Shown here piece after piece: positions 36,700 to 45,169 of a stretch of 64,000 bases of DNA (the first letter of the stretch is position 1; each line of letters opens with the position of its first letter). The stretch is from Virgibacillus halodenitrificans JCM 12304 (GTDB taxonomy: Bacteria; Bacillota; Bacilli; Bacillales; Amphibacillaceae): positions 1 to 64,000 of the forward strand of contig NZ_BAZS01000014.1 in NCBI RefSeq assembly GCF_001310895.1, in the 5' to 3' direction. The notes beneath the pieces are model-generated. The model did no database searches. It saw nothing but the letters and a program-made list of their open reading frames with translations, and was not told where the DNA came from. The position numbers and the translations under genes are program-made.

Positions 36700-37926
36700 A
36701 TGTCAGAAACTGAAACTGAAATTTTTAATTATATTAAAAAGATCAGAAGAGAGATCCACCAGTATCCAGAGCTAAGTGGTGAGGAACGAAATACAGCAGA
36801 CATTGTAAAAAGAGAATTGGCAGCGTTAAATATAAAATTTAAGGACGGCATTGCTGGTTATGGCATTTTGGGAGTAATTGAAACAGGGAAGGAGGGGCCA
36901 GTTATCGGTGTTCGCGCCGATATGGACGCACTACCTATACAGGAAAAAGTAAATGTTCCGTATAAATCTAAAATTGACGGGAAAATGCATGCTTGTGGGC
37001 ATGATGCGCATACTGCAATGCTTTTAGGTACAGCTAAATACTTACTTTCTAACAGAACCAGATTAAATGGTACGATTTTATTAATATTTCAACCGTCTGA
37101 AGAAAATGCTCCAATTGGAGGAGCGAAACCCATGCTGGATGCTGGGCTATTTGAAAGTTATAAACCTGATATTATTTTAGCGCAACACGTTTGGCCAAGC
37201 TTGCCGGTTGGGCAATTTGGAGTGAAAGCAGGCCCAATTATGGGAGCATCGGACCGCTTTGAAATAACGGTCAAAGGAAAAGGTGGGCATGCAAGTATGC
37301 CGCATCAAGCTGTTGATACGATTGTAGTGTTACAACAATTGATATCTGCTTTTCAAACGATTATAAGCAGGAATGTGGATCCTTTTAAAAATGCTGTAAT
37401 AACCTTAGGCAAAGTAGACGCAGGATACAGACATAATGCGATTGCAGATAGGGCGAATATAGAAGGTACTGTGCGCACGATGGATGCATACACGAAGGGG
37501 CTTATTAAAAAGAGGATGGAAAAGGTAATTTATCACTTATGCCAAGCGATGGATTGCGAGTATGAATTTAATTATATTGATGGTTATCCCGTTACCCAAA
37601 ATTACAAAAAAATGTCTGACTTTGCCAAAAGTGCCATCATAAAGCAGTTTGGAGAGGGGAGTTGTCCAGAAATTGAACCATCTTTAGCAGGAGAAGACTT
37701 TTCCCGGTTTCTGGAGAAGTATAAGGGAGTATACTTTTGGCTGGGCGCAGGGAGAAAAGACGGGAATGCCAGGCCATTACATGATCCCGCATTTGAAATA
37801 GACGAAGAGGCACTTAAGTATGGGTATGAGGCAATGGTTAATATTATTTTTGATTATTGTTCTGCATTCGCTTCTTCTAACGATTTGGTTGTTTCTGGTG
37901 CTAATAAGCATAAAACAAAAAGATAA
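36700..37926 (+). CDS. M20D-family amidohydrolase
   Basis: A 408-residue zinc amidohydrolase of the hippurate/N-acetyl-diaminopimelate deacetylase group. Motifs are REIHQYPELSGEE, VIGVRADMDALPIQE, MHACGHDAHTAM, FQPSEENAPIGG, GKGGHASMPHQAVD and a C-terminal LAGEDFSRFLEK. AAAGGTGG lies about seven bases before ATG. It follows the Opp importer and precedes AbgT; M20 amidohydrolases paired with AbgT cleave p-aminobenzoyl-glutamate or acyl-amino acids. This is the second M20D enzyme of the region. Cytoplasmic. Confidence 0.88.
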   Translation: MSETETEIFNYIKKIRREIHQYPELSGEERNTADIVKRELAALNIKFKDGIAGYGILGVIETGKEGPVIGVRADMDALPIQEKVNVPYKSKIDGKMHACGHDAHTAMLLGTAKYLLSNRTRLNGTILLIFQPSEENAPIGGAKPMLDAGLFESYKPDIILAQHVWPSLPVGQFGVKAGPIMGASDRFEITVKGKGGHASMPHQAVDTIVVLQQLISAFQTIISRNVDPFKNAVITLGKVDAGYRHNAIADRANIEGTVRTMDAYTKGLIKKRMEKVIYHLCQAMDCEYEFNYIDGYPVTQNYKKMSDFAKSAIIKQFGEGSCPEIEPSLAGEDFSRFLEKYKGVYFWLGAGRKDGNARPLHDPAFEIDEEALKYGYEAMVNIIFDYCSAFASSNDLVVSGANKHKTKR

Positions 37927-38274
37927 AAATTCTCCTAGTTAGAGTGAAGGCCTGTTACTTTACGAATTTTGCCGAAATGAAATCGATAATATTAGGGTAT
38001 AGGATATATTTAACTCTATGATGGGGAAATAAAGTTTACTAAGAAGATATAGATGCCAGATACTAATCAGTGTCTGGCTTTTATTATTAAAGTAGTGAAA
38101 ACATATAAAGACACAGCTTAAATCATGCAAATCAGTTAATAAAAACTTGGGGCATGATAGCTTCATAAATCGTTACAATACAATCCAATTGAGTTCATTA
38201 ATAATCCCTACTATTTTCATAGGAATAATTATGTTATCATAGATAATAAAATTTTTGAACAATGGGGTGGGAGA
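37927..38274. other. Intergenic region between the M20 gene and abgT
   Basis: Holds the terminator at 38055-38082. A weak promoter-like pair (TTGAGT 38189-38194, 17 bases, TATTTT 38212-38217) may drive abgT. Nothing else coding was seen. Confidence 0.35.
38055..38082 (+). terminator. Terminator downstream of the M20 gene
   Basis: GCCAGATACT (38055-38064) pairs with AGTGTCTGGC (38069-38078, one G-T pair), loop AATC, then TTTTATT. Confidence 0.8.
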
Positions 38275-39800
38275 ATGGCTGAGCATTCAAAGAAAGGTTC
38301 TGATACATTTATTTCTAGAATATTAAACAAAGTGGAATGGTTAGGAAATAGATTGCCAGATCCGTTTATGCTGTTTGCGAGTCTGGCGATTCTTGTTATC
38401 TTGTTCTCCTGGATTATTGCTTCTTTTGATGTCACATTTTTGCAGCCAGGAGAAGAGAAGCCGGTTGCCATTAAGAGTCTTGTTTCAGCAGAGGGTATTC
38501 AATACATGCTGATATCCATGCTGGAGAATTTTGTAGGGTTCAAACCACTAGGCATTGTGTTGGCAATCATGCTGGGAATCGGTCTTGCTGATAAGGTAGG
38601 GTTAATCGAAACATTTATAAAAAGCACGATTCTAAAAGCACCGAAAGGCTGATTACCTATGCCGTTATTTTCATCGGTATTCTTGGCAATCTAGCCGCGG
38701 ACGCAGCTTTCGTAATTATTCCTCCATTAGCAGCAATGGTTTTCTATAATGTTGGCAGACATCCTTTAGCAGGACTTGCCGCAGGATTTGCTGGTGTAGG
38801 TTCCGGGTTCACTGCAAATATTATTGTAAGTAATACAGATGCCGTGCTGTCCGGGATATCAGCGGAAGTGATGGGGACTCTTGATACCGCGGTAACTGTA
38901 ACACCTGTGGATAACTATTATTTCATGCTTGTATCTGTCATTCTATTATCAGTTACGGGTGCTTTGATAACGGAAAAAATCGTCGAACCTCGCCTTGGGA
39001 AATATGAGGGAGATCTGCAAAAAGATTTCGAGCCTGTTCAATCGATAGAAAAAAGAGGCCTAAGAAATGCAGCCTTCGCGGCATTAGCGTATATCGGATT
39101 GTTGCTCATCGTTATTTTCTGGCCGGATTCGCCGCTTCGAAATGAAAATGGAGGGATGGTTCCTTCGCCATTTCTAAAAGGAATTGTGCCAATCATCATG
39201 CTCTTTTTCATCACGGTGGGTATTGCCTATGGAATAACGACGAAAAAGATTACGAGCTCGAAATCGATTCCTGCATTTATGGGGGAGGCAATGAAAGACC
39301 TTTCCGGCTTTATTGTCCTAATTTTTGCTGCAGCTCAATTTATTGCTTATTTTGAATGGACAAATATTGGGACATGGCTTGCGGTTAGTGGAGCATCTTT
39401 TCTTGAGAACGCAGGAATAACTGGGATTGGAGTAGTAATTGCATTTGTGTTACTAACCGCAGGATTGAATTTAATTATCTTTAGCGGTTCAGCACAATGG
39501 GCATTGGAGTCACCAATCTTCTTAAAGATGTTTTACTTCTTAGATTATCATCCGGCATTTATCCAAGCAGCCTATCGTATTGCCGATTCATCAACAAACA
39601 TTATTACACCGATGAATCCGTACTTTGTTATCGTGCTTGCATTCATGAAGGAATATGACAAAAAAGCAGGGATCGGTACATTGATTGCATTAATGCTTCC
39701 ATATGGCTTGATCTTCCTTCTCGTATGGATTCTGTTACTTCTGGTATTTGTATTTCTGGGAATACCTTTTGGCCCGGGGATTGGAGTTCATTTAGGGTGA
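38275..39800 (+). pseudogene. abgT: AbgT-family p-aminobenzoyl-glutamate transporter with a frameshift
   Basis: Two frames together make one AbgT protein of about 508 residues. The first (38275-38652) ends in KSTILKAPKG. The second continues from within it as RLITYAVIFIGILGNLAADAAFVIIPPLAAM and runs to 39800. One A missing from the run near 38644 explains the break. The protein has about 11 membrane segments and the conserved VGLIETFIK and ITPMNPYF motifs. The start has GGGTGGGAG upstream. AbgT proteins import p-aminobenzoyl-glutamate or export antifolates. It is a recent lesion or a sequencing error, because nothing else in the gene is damaged. Confidence 0.85.
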
Positions 39801-39831
39801 GGAAAGCAAAATGATCACATATTAAAAATGA

Positions 39832-39867
39832 AAGAAGTACAGTAACTTTTAGGTTGCTGTACTTCTT
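39832..39867 (+). terminator. Terminator after abgT, shared with the convergent glycosyltransferase
   Basis: A 15-bp stem (39832-39846 with 39853-39867, one G-T pair) flanked by A-rich and T-rich sequence. A related hairpin follows the abgT relic at 53887-53915. Confidence 0.8.
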
Positions 39868-39909
39868 CTATCGTAATCTATAGCCACTATTTAAATATAT
39901 AAAAAGTCT

Positions 39910-40833
39910 TTATCTTTTGATCGACTTTTTACCTGATAATAACTCATCGATCAAGCGTCCAATATCGATGGCGATTTTTTTTCTTTTTGCTAGCTGAACA
40001 CATATAATGTTAGAGGCAACTCCTGCCGCCACCAATGCAACATCAAAGTCATAGTCTTTGGTTTTTTCCAGGACGGATGGATGTGAATCAAACCCGGGTA
40101 CTGGAATCGACCCAACAATATTTGTGTAACCCTCATTTTTAAAGTATTGTTCTGCCTCACTCATTAGGTTTCCAATCAGAAGAACTTTATGATTAGTAAG
40201 AAGTTCATTGTAAATTGGTGTGTTATTAAGTCGATAACCAATTGCTGATGTAGTTAAAAGCATTTTTTTCAATGGCCATTTATGATGTGTAGCCAGCTGA
40301 TTAAATAAACCCTGGTAAGTTGGATATCTAGCGATAGGTATTCCTACTGCATCAGCTTCTAATACGTTATTTGTCAGTAACTCTCTGACATCGTGATTTG
40401 GAATTGTAATACCGGTGTGAAGAAGGGGGTAGTGACCTTTGGGGCTGTGCTTCAGTAACTCAGGATATACAAACCGCGGATTTTTAATCAGTTCTTTTGT
40501 CGGCAGTAGTAGATCGTGTGCCATTGCAATCATTTCGCCATCACCTAAACTAATTACTGAGAATCCTTGGCTTAGCTCGATAGACTTTCGTATTTCTTCT
40601 GCGATGATATCTGGTTTTTGTACTGGAATAATCTCTTTTTCTAATGATTTTATACCAGCTTCTATTATGTCTTGAATGTTATGTGGAAGAAAGCTGTGTT
40701 CTCCAAGTTGATTTCGCACATATACATCCCCACCCTGATACATAGATTCCACAGCGTTACCTTCTTGCCCCTGAACATCTGCGTAACCCATTTTTTTAAG
40801 TCTTAGCCATTCTTTCCGTGAAGGTTTTTGCAC
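39910..40833 (-). CDS. GT-D-fold glycosyltransferase
   Basis: A 307-residue protein. The N-terminal 60 residues are basic and polar. The rest resembles the GT-D (former DUF1792) glycosyltransferase domain, with FSVISLGDGEMIAMAHDLLLP (Asp98, Glu100 as likely metal or donor ligands), TTSAIGYRLNNTPIYNELL, KVLLIGNLMSEAEQYF and DFDVALVAAGVASNIICVQL followed by AIDIGRLID. GT-D enzymes extend O-linked glycans on serine-rich proteins. It ends an operon with two glycosyltransferases that begins at a perfect sigma-K-type promoter, so it is probably made in the mother cell to decorate the spore surface. Confidence 0.7.
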   Translation of the reverse strand: MQKPSRKEWLRLKKMGYADVQGQEGNAVESMYQGGDVYVRNQLGEHSFLPHNIQDIIEAGIKSLEKEIIPVQKPDIIAEEIRKSIELSQGFSVISLGDGEMIAMAHDLLLPTKELIKNPRFVYPELLKHSPKGHYPLLHTGITIPNHDVRELLTNNVLEADAVGIPIARYPTYQGLFNQLATHHKWPLKKMLLTTSAIGYRLNNTPIYNELLTNHKVLLIGNLMSEAEQYFKNEGYTNIVGSIPVPGFDSHPSVLEKTKDYDFDVALVAAGVASNIICVQLAKRKKIAIDIGRLIDELLSGKKSIKR

Positions 40834-40848
40834 AAAAAAATACCTCCT

Positions 40849-41550
40849 TTATAATCTGTTTTGTTCGTTTACAAGTTTCATTGTTGCTTCTTTACTTTTT
40901 CTTGCTGATCGATATCGTGCATGTAGCAATTTATTATCTTGATAATACGGATTGCCACTTGCGGACTTACCACGTGAATGCCACAAATGATAGATGTCTT
41001 TATCTAAACGTACATACTTACCAAAGACGGCATTCATTGCGTGAACAAATGCTTCATCTTCGCCTCCCCATCCACAAAACCTTTCATCAAATCCGTTAAT
41101 TGTCTCAAAGCACGTTCTTGTTACTATATTAATACCTCCTTTTTTCTTTTTGTTTGGAGTATGTGCATCAACGTTTATGGATATTGGCCATGCCGGGTCC
41201 GTTTCTACTAATTTCTTTGTACTATTTTTACTCAGATAATGAATTCTATGATATGGGATGACCCAAGGATGTTCTTTTAGTAAATCAATTGCCTCTGTAA
41301 TAAGATTTGGATCATAAAAAATATCGGAATCCGCTATTACATAAATGTTTCGAGTTGCCTGTTTTGCTGCATGGTTTATTGCCTTTGCTTTAGAAAATAA
41401 ATCGGATTTGCAACGCCCCTCTCCAATACATATTTCGACTTCCGGCATCATTTTTTCGTAAAATTTAATTAGCCAATTAAATCCCTCTTGTCTATGCTTA
41501 TCATCAGTCATATATGGAATGAGAACAGAAACCTCTTTCAATTTAATCAA
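40849..41550 (-). CDS. GT2-type glycosyltransferase, paralogue A
   Basis: A 233-residue GT-A-fold glycosyltransferase. It begins with KEVSVLIPYMTD, has the donor-site DSDIFYDPNL (DxD), and ends with NGFDERFCGWGGEDEAF of the galactosyltransferase C-terminal (Glyco_transf_7C) type. It overlaps the upstream paralogue by four bases (ATGA). Both are unusually short, close to the bare catalytic core. No membrane segment is present. Role inferred: adds one sugar to a spore-surface glycan. Confidence 0.82.
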   Translation of the reverse strand: MIKLKEVSVLIPYMTDDKHRQEGFNWLIKFYEKMMPEVEICIGEGRCKSDLFSKAKAINHAAKQATRNIYVIADSDIFYDPNLITEAIDLLKEHPWVIPYHRIHYLSKNSTKKLVETDPAWPISINVDAHTPNKKKKGGINIVTRTCFETINGFDERFCGWGGEDEAFVHAMNAVFGKYVRLDKDIYHLWHSRGKSASGNPYYQDNKLLHARYRSARKSKEATMKLVNEQNRL

Positions 41551-42251
41551 CTCCGCTTATAGTTTATTAGTTTTCTAATCGCTTCCTTATCTCCTTTATT
41601 ATCTCTATAGTGTTTAGTAAGCGTTTTATTAGAGTAGTAGTTTGGGTTTCCCTTTCTTTTCAATGTAGGATGATGTAAATGAAATATTTCACCTCCCAAT
41701 CGTTGATACTTTCCACATAAAGTGTTAACTGCTATCCCAAAAGCATCATCTTCACCGCCCCATCCGCAAAAACGTTCATCAAATCCACCTGCTAATTCAA
41801 AGTTTTTCCTGGGAATAACATTTAACCCACCGACCCTTGCTTGTTTTATGATAGTAGAGTCAGTAATTTCTCCGTGAACAGGCCACGCAGGATCTTCGCT
41901 TAGTATTTTCTTAGTAGTGTTCTCACTTAATTTATGAATCTTATAATAAGGTATGATCCATTCATATTCACTTAAAGCTGCCAAAGAATTTTCAATTATT
42001 TTTGGATCATAATATATATCCGTATCAGCTATAATAAATATATCTTTTGTAGCTTTCTTCGCCGCATTATTTATTGCCTTGGAACGAGAGAATAAGTTAT
42101 CTTGACAAGTACCTTCACCAATACAAAGTTCTGCATCTGGCATCATTATCTTATAAAACGAAGTCACCCATTCAAAGATACGATCTCTTGGTCCACGATC
42201 TGATTTATAAGGAAATAACACAGAAACATTCTTCAATTGAATCGCCCCCAT
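41547..42251 (-). CDS. GT2-type glycosyltransferase, paralogue B
   Basis: A 234-residue paralogue of the next gene with KNVSVLFPYKSDRG, DTDIYYDPKI (DxD) and GGFDERFCGWGGEDDAF. The two align along their whole length. ATG 42251 lies only about eight bases after the expected transcription start of a perfect sigma-K-type promoter, so the leader would be very short. A TTG at 42236, spaced after GGGGGCG, is an alternative start. First gene of the three-gene glycosyltransferase operon. Confidence 0.82.
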   Translation of the reverse strand: MGAIQLKNVSVLFPYKSDRGPRDRIFEWVTSFYKIMMPDAELCIGEGTCQDNLFSRSKAINNAAKKATKDIFIIADTDIYYDPKIIENSLAALSEYEWIIPYYKIHKLSENTTKKILSEDPAWPVHGEITDSTIIKQARVGGLNVIPRKNFELAGGFDERFCGWGGEDDAFGIAVNTLCGKYQRLGGEIFHLHHPTLKRKGNPNYYSNKTLTKHYRDNKGDKEAIRKLINYKRS

Positions 42252-42265
42252 TTTTCAGGATAATT

Positions 42266-42294
42266 TATTTTATGATAATTAATGTAGGATGGTT
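42266..42294 (-). promoter_or_regulatory. Sigma-K-type promoter of the GT operon
   Basis: Minus strand AACC (42291-42294), 16 bases, CATAAAATA (42266-42274). This fits the sigma-K pattern mACm-N16/17-CATAnnnTA at every position. Confidence 0.75.
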
Positions 42295-42343
42295 GGACCC
42301 TTATTTTAGAAGGAAAGAAAACATTATGTGGGTCACTATCATC

Positions 42344-43258
42344 TTAACGCTTGGAAAAATCCTCAATAACCTTAATTATTCCCTTTTCTAATGATGTGGA
42401 AGGCTTCCACTTTAGATCGTTTAGAGCCTTTTTATTGAGTAGACAACTTCTTTCAATATCACCGGGTTGTTTAGGTCTGTAAGTACACTGTAACGTTTGA
42501 TTCCCTTGTTCCCTAATAGTTTTAAATACCTTATTAATAGAGGTCTCCTGATTTGTTCCAATGTTATAAATATGGTTATTCCCATTGTTGATTGCTGCTA
42601 TATTTGCATTAACGACATCCTCCACATAAATGAAGTCCCTTGTTTGCGTTCCGTCTCCGTATATAACTATATTTTGATTGTTTATAAATTGCTGTACGAA
42701 TAAAGCAATTACACCAGCCTCTCCTTGCGTGTTCTGCCGTGGACCATATATATTTGCATACCGTAGAATTGTAAATTCCAATGGATAAAGGCGAGAGTAT
42801 GCTTGAATGTATTGCTCAGAAGTTAGTTTGGATAATCCATAAAAGGACATGGGGGAAACTGTCTCTTGTTCACTAATTGGCAATTTTGCAGCTGGTCCAT
42901 AAACGGCAGCAGAGGATGCATAGATGATTTTCTTTACATTATATTTCACACAACAATCTAGAAGGTTAATTGTTGCCATAACATTAATGCTACAGTCTTT
43001 TAAAGGGGCTTTCATGGAATTTTGGACAGAAACTTGTGCAGCTTGATGGATGACGACATCAGGTTTCTCAATTTGAAAGATTTGATCTAATTCCCGATTA
43101 CGCAAATCCATAGGATAAAATCTAATACCTGGTTTAATATATTCATGTTTGCCTGTTGCTAAATTATCAACTACTACTACTTGATAATTCAATTCAGATA
43201 ATTTATCCACTATATGTGAACCAACAAAACCAGCACCGCCTGTTACTAGGATTTTCAT
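42344..43258 (-). CDS. NAD-dependent sugar-nucleotide epimerase, UDP-glucose 4-epimerase-like
   Basis: A 304-residue short-chain epimerase. NAD-binding GGAGFVGSHI is at residues 7-16; the catalytic residues are Ser in IYASSAAVYG and Tyr-x3-Lys in YGLSKLTSEQY; the C-terminal substrate part has RYANIYGPRQ and FIYVEDVV. It probably interconverts UDP-Glc/Gal or UDP-GlcNAc/GalNAc to feed the neighbouring transferases. A sigma-K-type -10 (CATATTCTA, 43291-43299) lies upstream without a matching -35, so it may have its own promoter or be read from 45111. Confidence 0.85.
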   Translation of the reverse strand: MKILVTGGAGFVGSHIVDKLSELNYQVVVVDNLATGKHEYIKPGIRFYPMDLRNRELDQIFQIEKPDVVIHQAAQVSVQNSMKAPLKDCSINVMATINLLDCCVKYNVKKIIYASSAAVYGPAAKLPISEQETVSPMSFYGLSKLTSEQYIQAYSRLYPLEFTILRYANIYGPRQNTQGEAGVIALFVQQFINNQNIVIYGDGTQTRDFIYVEDVVNANIAAINNGNNHIYNIGTNQETSINKVFKTIREQGNQTLQCTYRPKQPGDIERSCLLNKKALNDLKWKPSTSLEKGIIKVIEDFSKR

Positions 43259-43290
43259 AGCTTTGACTCCTTCTTCATCTGTTTATTACT

Positions 43291-43299
43291 TAGAATATG
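43291..43299 (-). promoter_or_regulatory. Possible sigma-K -10 element before the epimerase
   Basis: CATATTCTA on the minus strand matches CATAnnnTA. No AC-type -35 stands 15-17 bases upstream, so this is a half match only. Confidence 0.3.
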
Positions 43300-43350
43300 T
43301 ATTTATTAAAAAAATGAGAGGGCTTATAATGGTTCTTCTATAGAAATACA

Positions 43351-44181
43351 TTAATCCTGAGTAGCAATGGCATTATATAAGCAATAATCATGCACCTTAT
43401 TCGAATCTAGTTTTTTAGGATCTGTGTTGTCATAGTCACCTCTAAGGTAAGCGAATTTTGAAAAAAGATGATCGGTATGCCAACAATGGATATGAGGGTG
43501 GTGGTAGATACTGTTTGGTGAAGTACTTGGATGATCCAACTTATTTGGGGAAATAGATATGTTATCAACGTGATGGTTTACAGCTATATCTGAGGCATAT
43601 AAGCTGCAGACACCATAGTACCAACTTGGCCATGCCCCCTTATTAATACTGAATTCCTTTAATAACAGATACTTGGTCAATTCAGTTGCAGTATCGGCTA
43701 CTTTTAAAAGTAGTGAAGGCTTTCCATAATGAGTAGATCCGATATTAAAGCGACCTTGATGACGAAGGTTGAATTGGATGGAGATCTCTTTAATTCTGCT
43801 TTTTACTTCCTTCGTGCTTGCGTATGCTCCCTTTCCCACGGTATAGCCTGTCGGGTGGAAGCTATTCCATGCAGGTGTTAAAAATGTATCTACATCTGTT
43901 TTTAGAATCCAATCAAAATGAAGCAGAATAGAAGCTTCTTTTTTTGTAAGACAGGATAGGGAATAAATATAGGGGTACTCCCTATAAATAGCTGGGTCAT
44001 CCTCCAACTGTACAGGTACCTTGATGCAATTCTCTGGCACCCATTTCATCACAGATGCTTCTCCAAAAACCACTAGTGAAGTATCGCTTGATTTAATATA
44101 ATCAAAGGAAGCATATAGACATTTAAACAACTTTATTTGATCTGGTTTGGAATCCAAGAAAACGACCACAGCTCTTTTCAT
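43351..44181 (-). CDS. Glycosyltransferase-like protein (DUF7164 type)
   Basis: A 276-residue protein beginning MKRAVVVFLDSKPDQIKLFKCLYASFDYI. A DxD-like motif (ILKTDVDTFLTP) and a GT-A layout are visible, and the C-terminal third is very rich in histidine (NHHVDNISIS, IYHHPHIHCWHTDH). I assign it to the DUF7164 type from memory, not from a search. The gene begins 12 bases after the preceding transferase, whose stop lies inside its ribosome site (AGGAGTGG), so the two are coupled. Likely a sugar-transfer step for a spore-surface glycan. Confidence 0.6.
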   Translation of the reverse strand: MKRAVVVFLDSKPDQIKLFKCLYASFDYIKSSDTSLVVFGEASVMKWVPENCIKVPVQLEDDPAIYREYPYIYSLSCLTKKEASILLHFDWILKTDVDTFLTPAWNSFHPTGYTVGKGAYASTKEVKSRIKEISIQFNLRHQGRFNIGSTHYGKPSLLLKVADTATELTKYLLLKEFSINKGAWPSWYYGVCSLYASDIAVNHHVDNISISPNKLDHPSTSPNSIYHHPHIHCWHTDHLFSKFAYLRGDYDNTDPKKLDSNKVHDYCLYNAIATQD

Positions 44182-44193
44182 CTTAATCCACTC

Positions 44194-45111
44194 CTAAAAA
44201 GGAATTTGAAACTTTTCCATATACCAATCATCATCATACTTTCTTATTTGTTTATACCTTTTCCTTTGTTGCAATACATCACCAGATAGTACGCTTTCTT
44301 TAATTTTTTTAGAATCTGTATGTTTAATAAAGTTGAGACATTTTATGAGTCTTTCTTCGTTAAAATGCAAATAGGCCATACGTAAAAAGTTATAGTTAAT
44401 GTCCTCCCAGGATAGTGGGAAGGGAGGTTCGTCTTCACGGAAGACATGCATAATAATTACATCCGGCTCCACATAGCATGAATATCCAAAGAGCCATAAT
44501 TTTAAAGAGAGTTCTTCATCCTCATGTCCCCAAGTCTTAAAGCCATACTCAAAGCCACCTACCTGCTCAAAGGCGATTTTTGTTACTGCTAAACAGCCAC
44601 CTGCAAGAAGTGGGACTGGTGAAAGCTCAGTCAAATCAGTATTCCATTTTGCCTCTAACCTCTCATTCCATTTATATCCATAACCTATTTGCTTTCGATT
44701 ATATACATCCGAAATTCCTGGATTTATTGCATCGCAAATCTGCTTATTAATTGGCTCGATTAGTCTGTCAATCCAAAAATCCTGAAAGAATAAATGAGCA
44801 TCGCAAAAAATTAAAATATCGCCTGTTGCGTTTCTGGCTCCTATATTTCGCGCCATGGCAGCACCCAGACCATTTGTTTGAATAAGAGTTGTTTGTTCAT
44901 CAGCGTGAATAAAGTCACAGCAGCCATCATTTGAAAGATCATCAACGACAATTACCTCGTAACATATATTGGTTTTGCTTTGATAAAGAGACTTAAGTGT
45001 ATTATAAACTGAAATACCTTCATTTTTTGCAGGTATAATAATTGAAACCAAATTAGTATTTGGATAATTAATTGTCAACACTCCCCTAGGTGATGTCTTA
45101 TGTCTATACAA
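44194..45111 (-). CDS. GT2-family glycosyltransferase with Glyco_transf_7C end
   Basis: A transferase of up to 305 residues. It has NLVSIIIPAKNEGISVYNTL, VVDDLSNDG, GDILIFCDAHLFF (donor site), a central LLAGGCLAVTKIAFEQVGGF and GHEDEELSLKLWLFGY, as in polypeptide GalNAc-transferase-like proteins. The start is unclear: the long frame uses TTG 45111 with a poor ribosome site, while AGGGGAG lies close to an internal GTG/TTG and eight bases before an ATT codon. First gene of a unit downstream of a sigma-K-type promoter at 45140-45169. Confidence 0.8.
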   Translation of the reverse strand: MYRHKTSPRGVLTINYPNTNLVSIIIPAKNEGISVYNTLKSLYQSKTNICYEVIVVDDLSNDGCCDFIHADEQTTLIQTNGLGAAMARNIGARNATGDILIFCDAHLFFQDFWIDRLIEPINKQICDAINPGISDVYNRKQIGYGYKWNERLEAKWNTDLTELSPVPLLAGGCLAVTKIAFEQVGGFEYGFKTWGHEDEELSLKLWLFGYSCYVEPDVIIMHVFREDEPPFPLSWEDINYNFLRMAYLHFNEERLIKCLNFIKHTDSKKIKESVLSGDVLQQRKRYKQIRKYDDDWYMEKFQIPF

Positions 45112-45139
45112 GTCATTTCTTTATTCATATGATGTAGTA

Positions 45140-45169
45140 TATTTTATGTTCAAAAAAGGAGAGAATGTC
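45140..45169 (-). promoter_or_regulatory. Sigma-K-type promoter of the minus-strand glycan operon
   Basis: GACA (45166-45169), 17 bases, CATAAAATA (45140-45148) on the minus strand: a perfect -10 and AC core at -35. On the plus strand a weaker copy, TACA-N15-CATATGATG (45107-45134), faces the gene at 45170. Confidence 0.6.
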
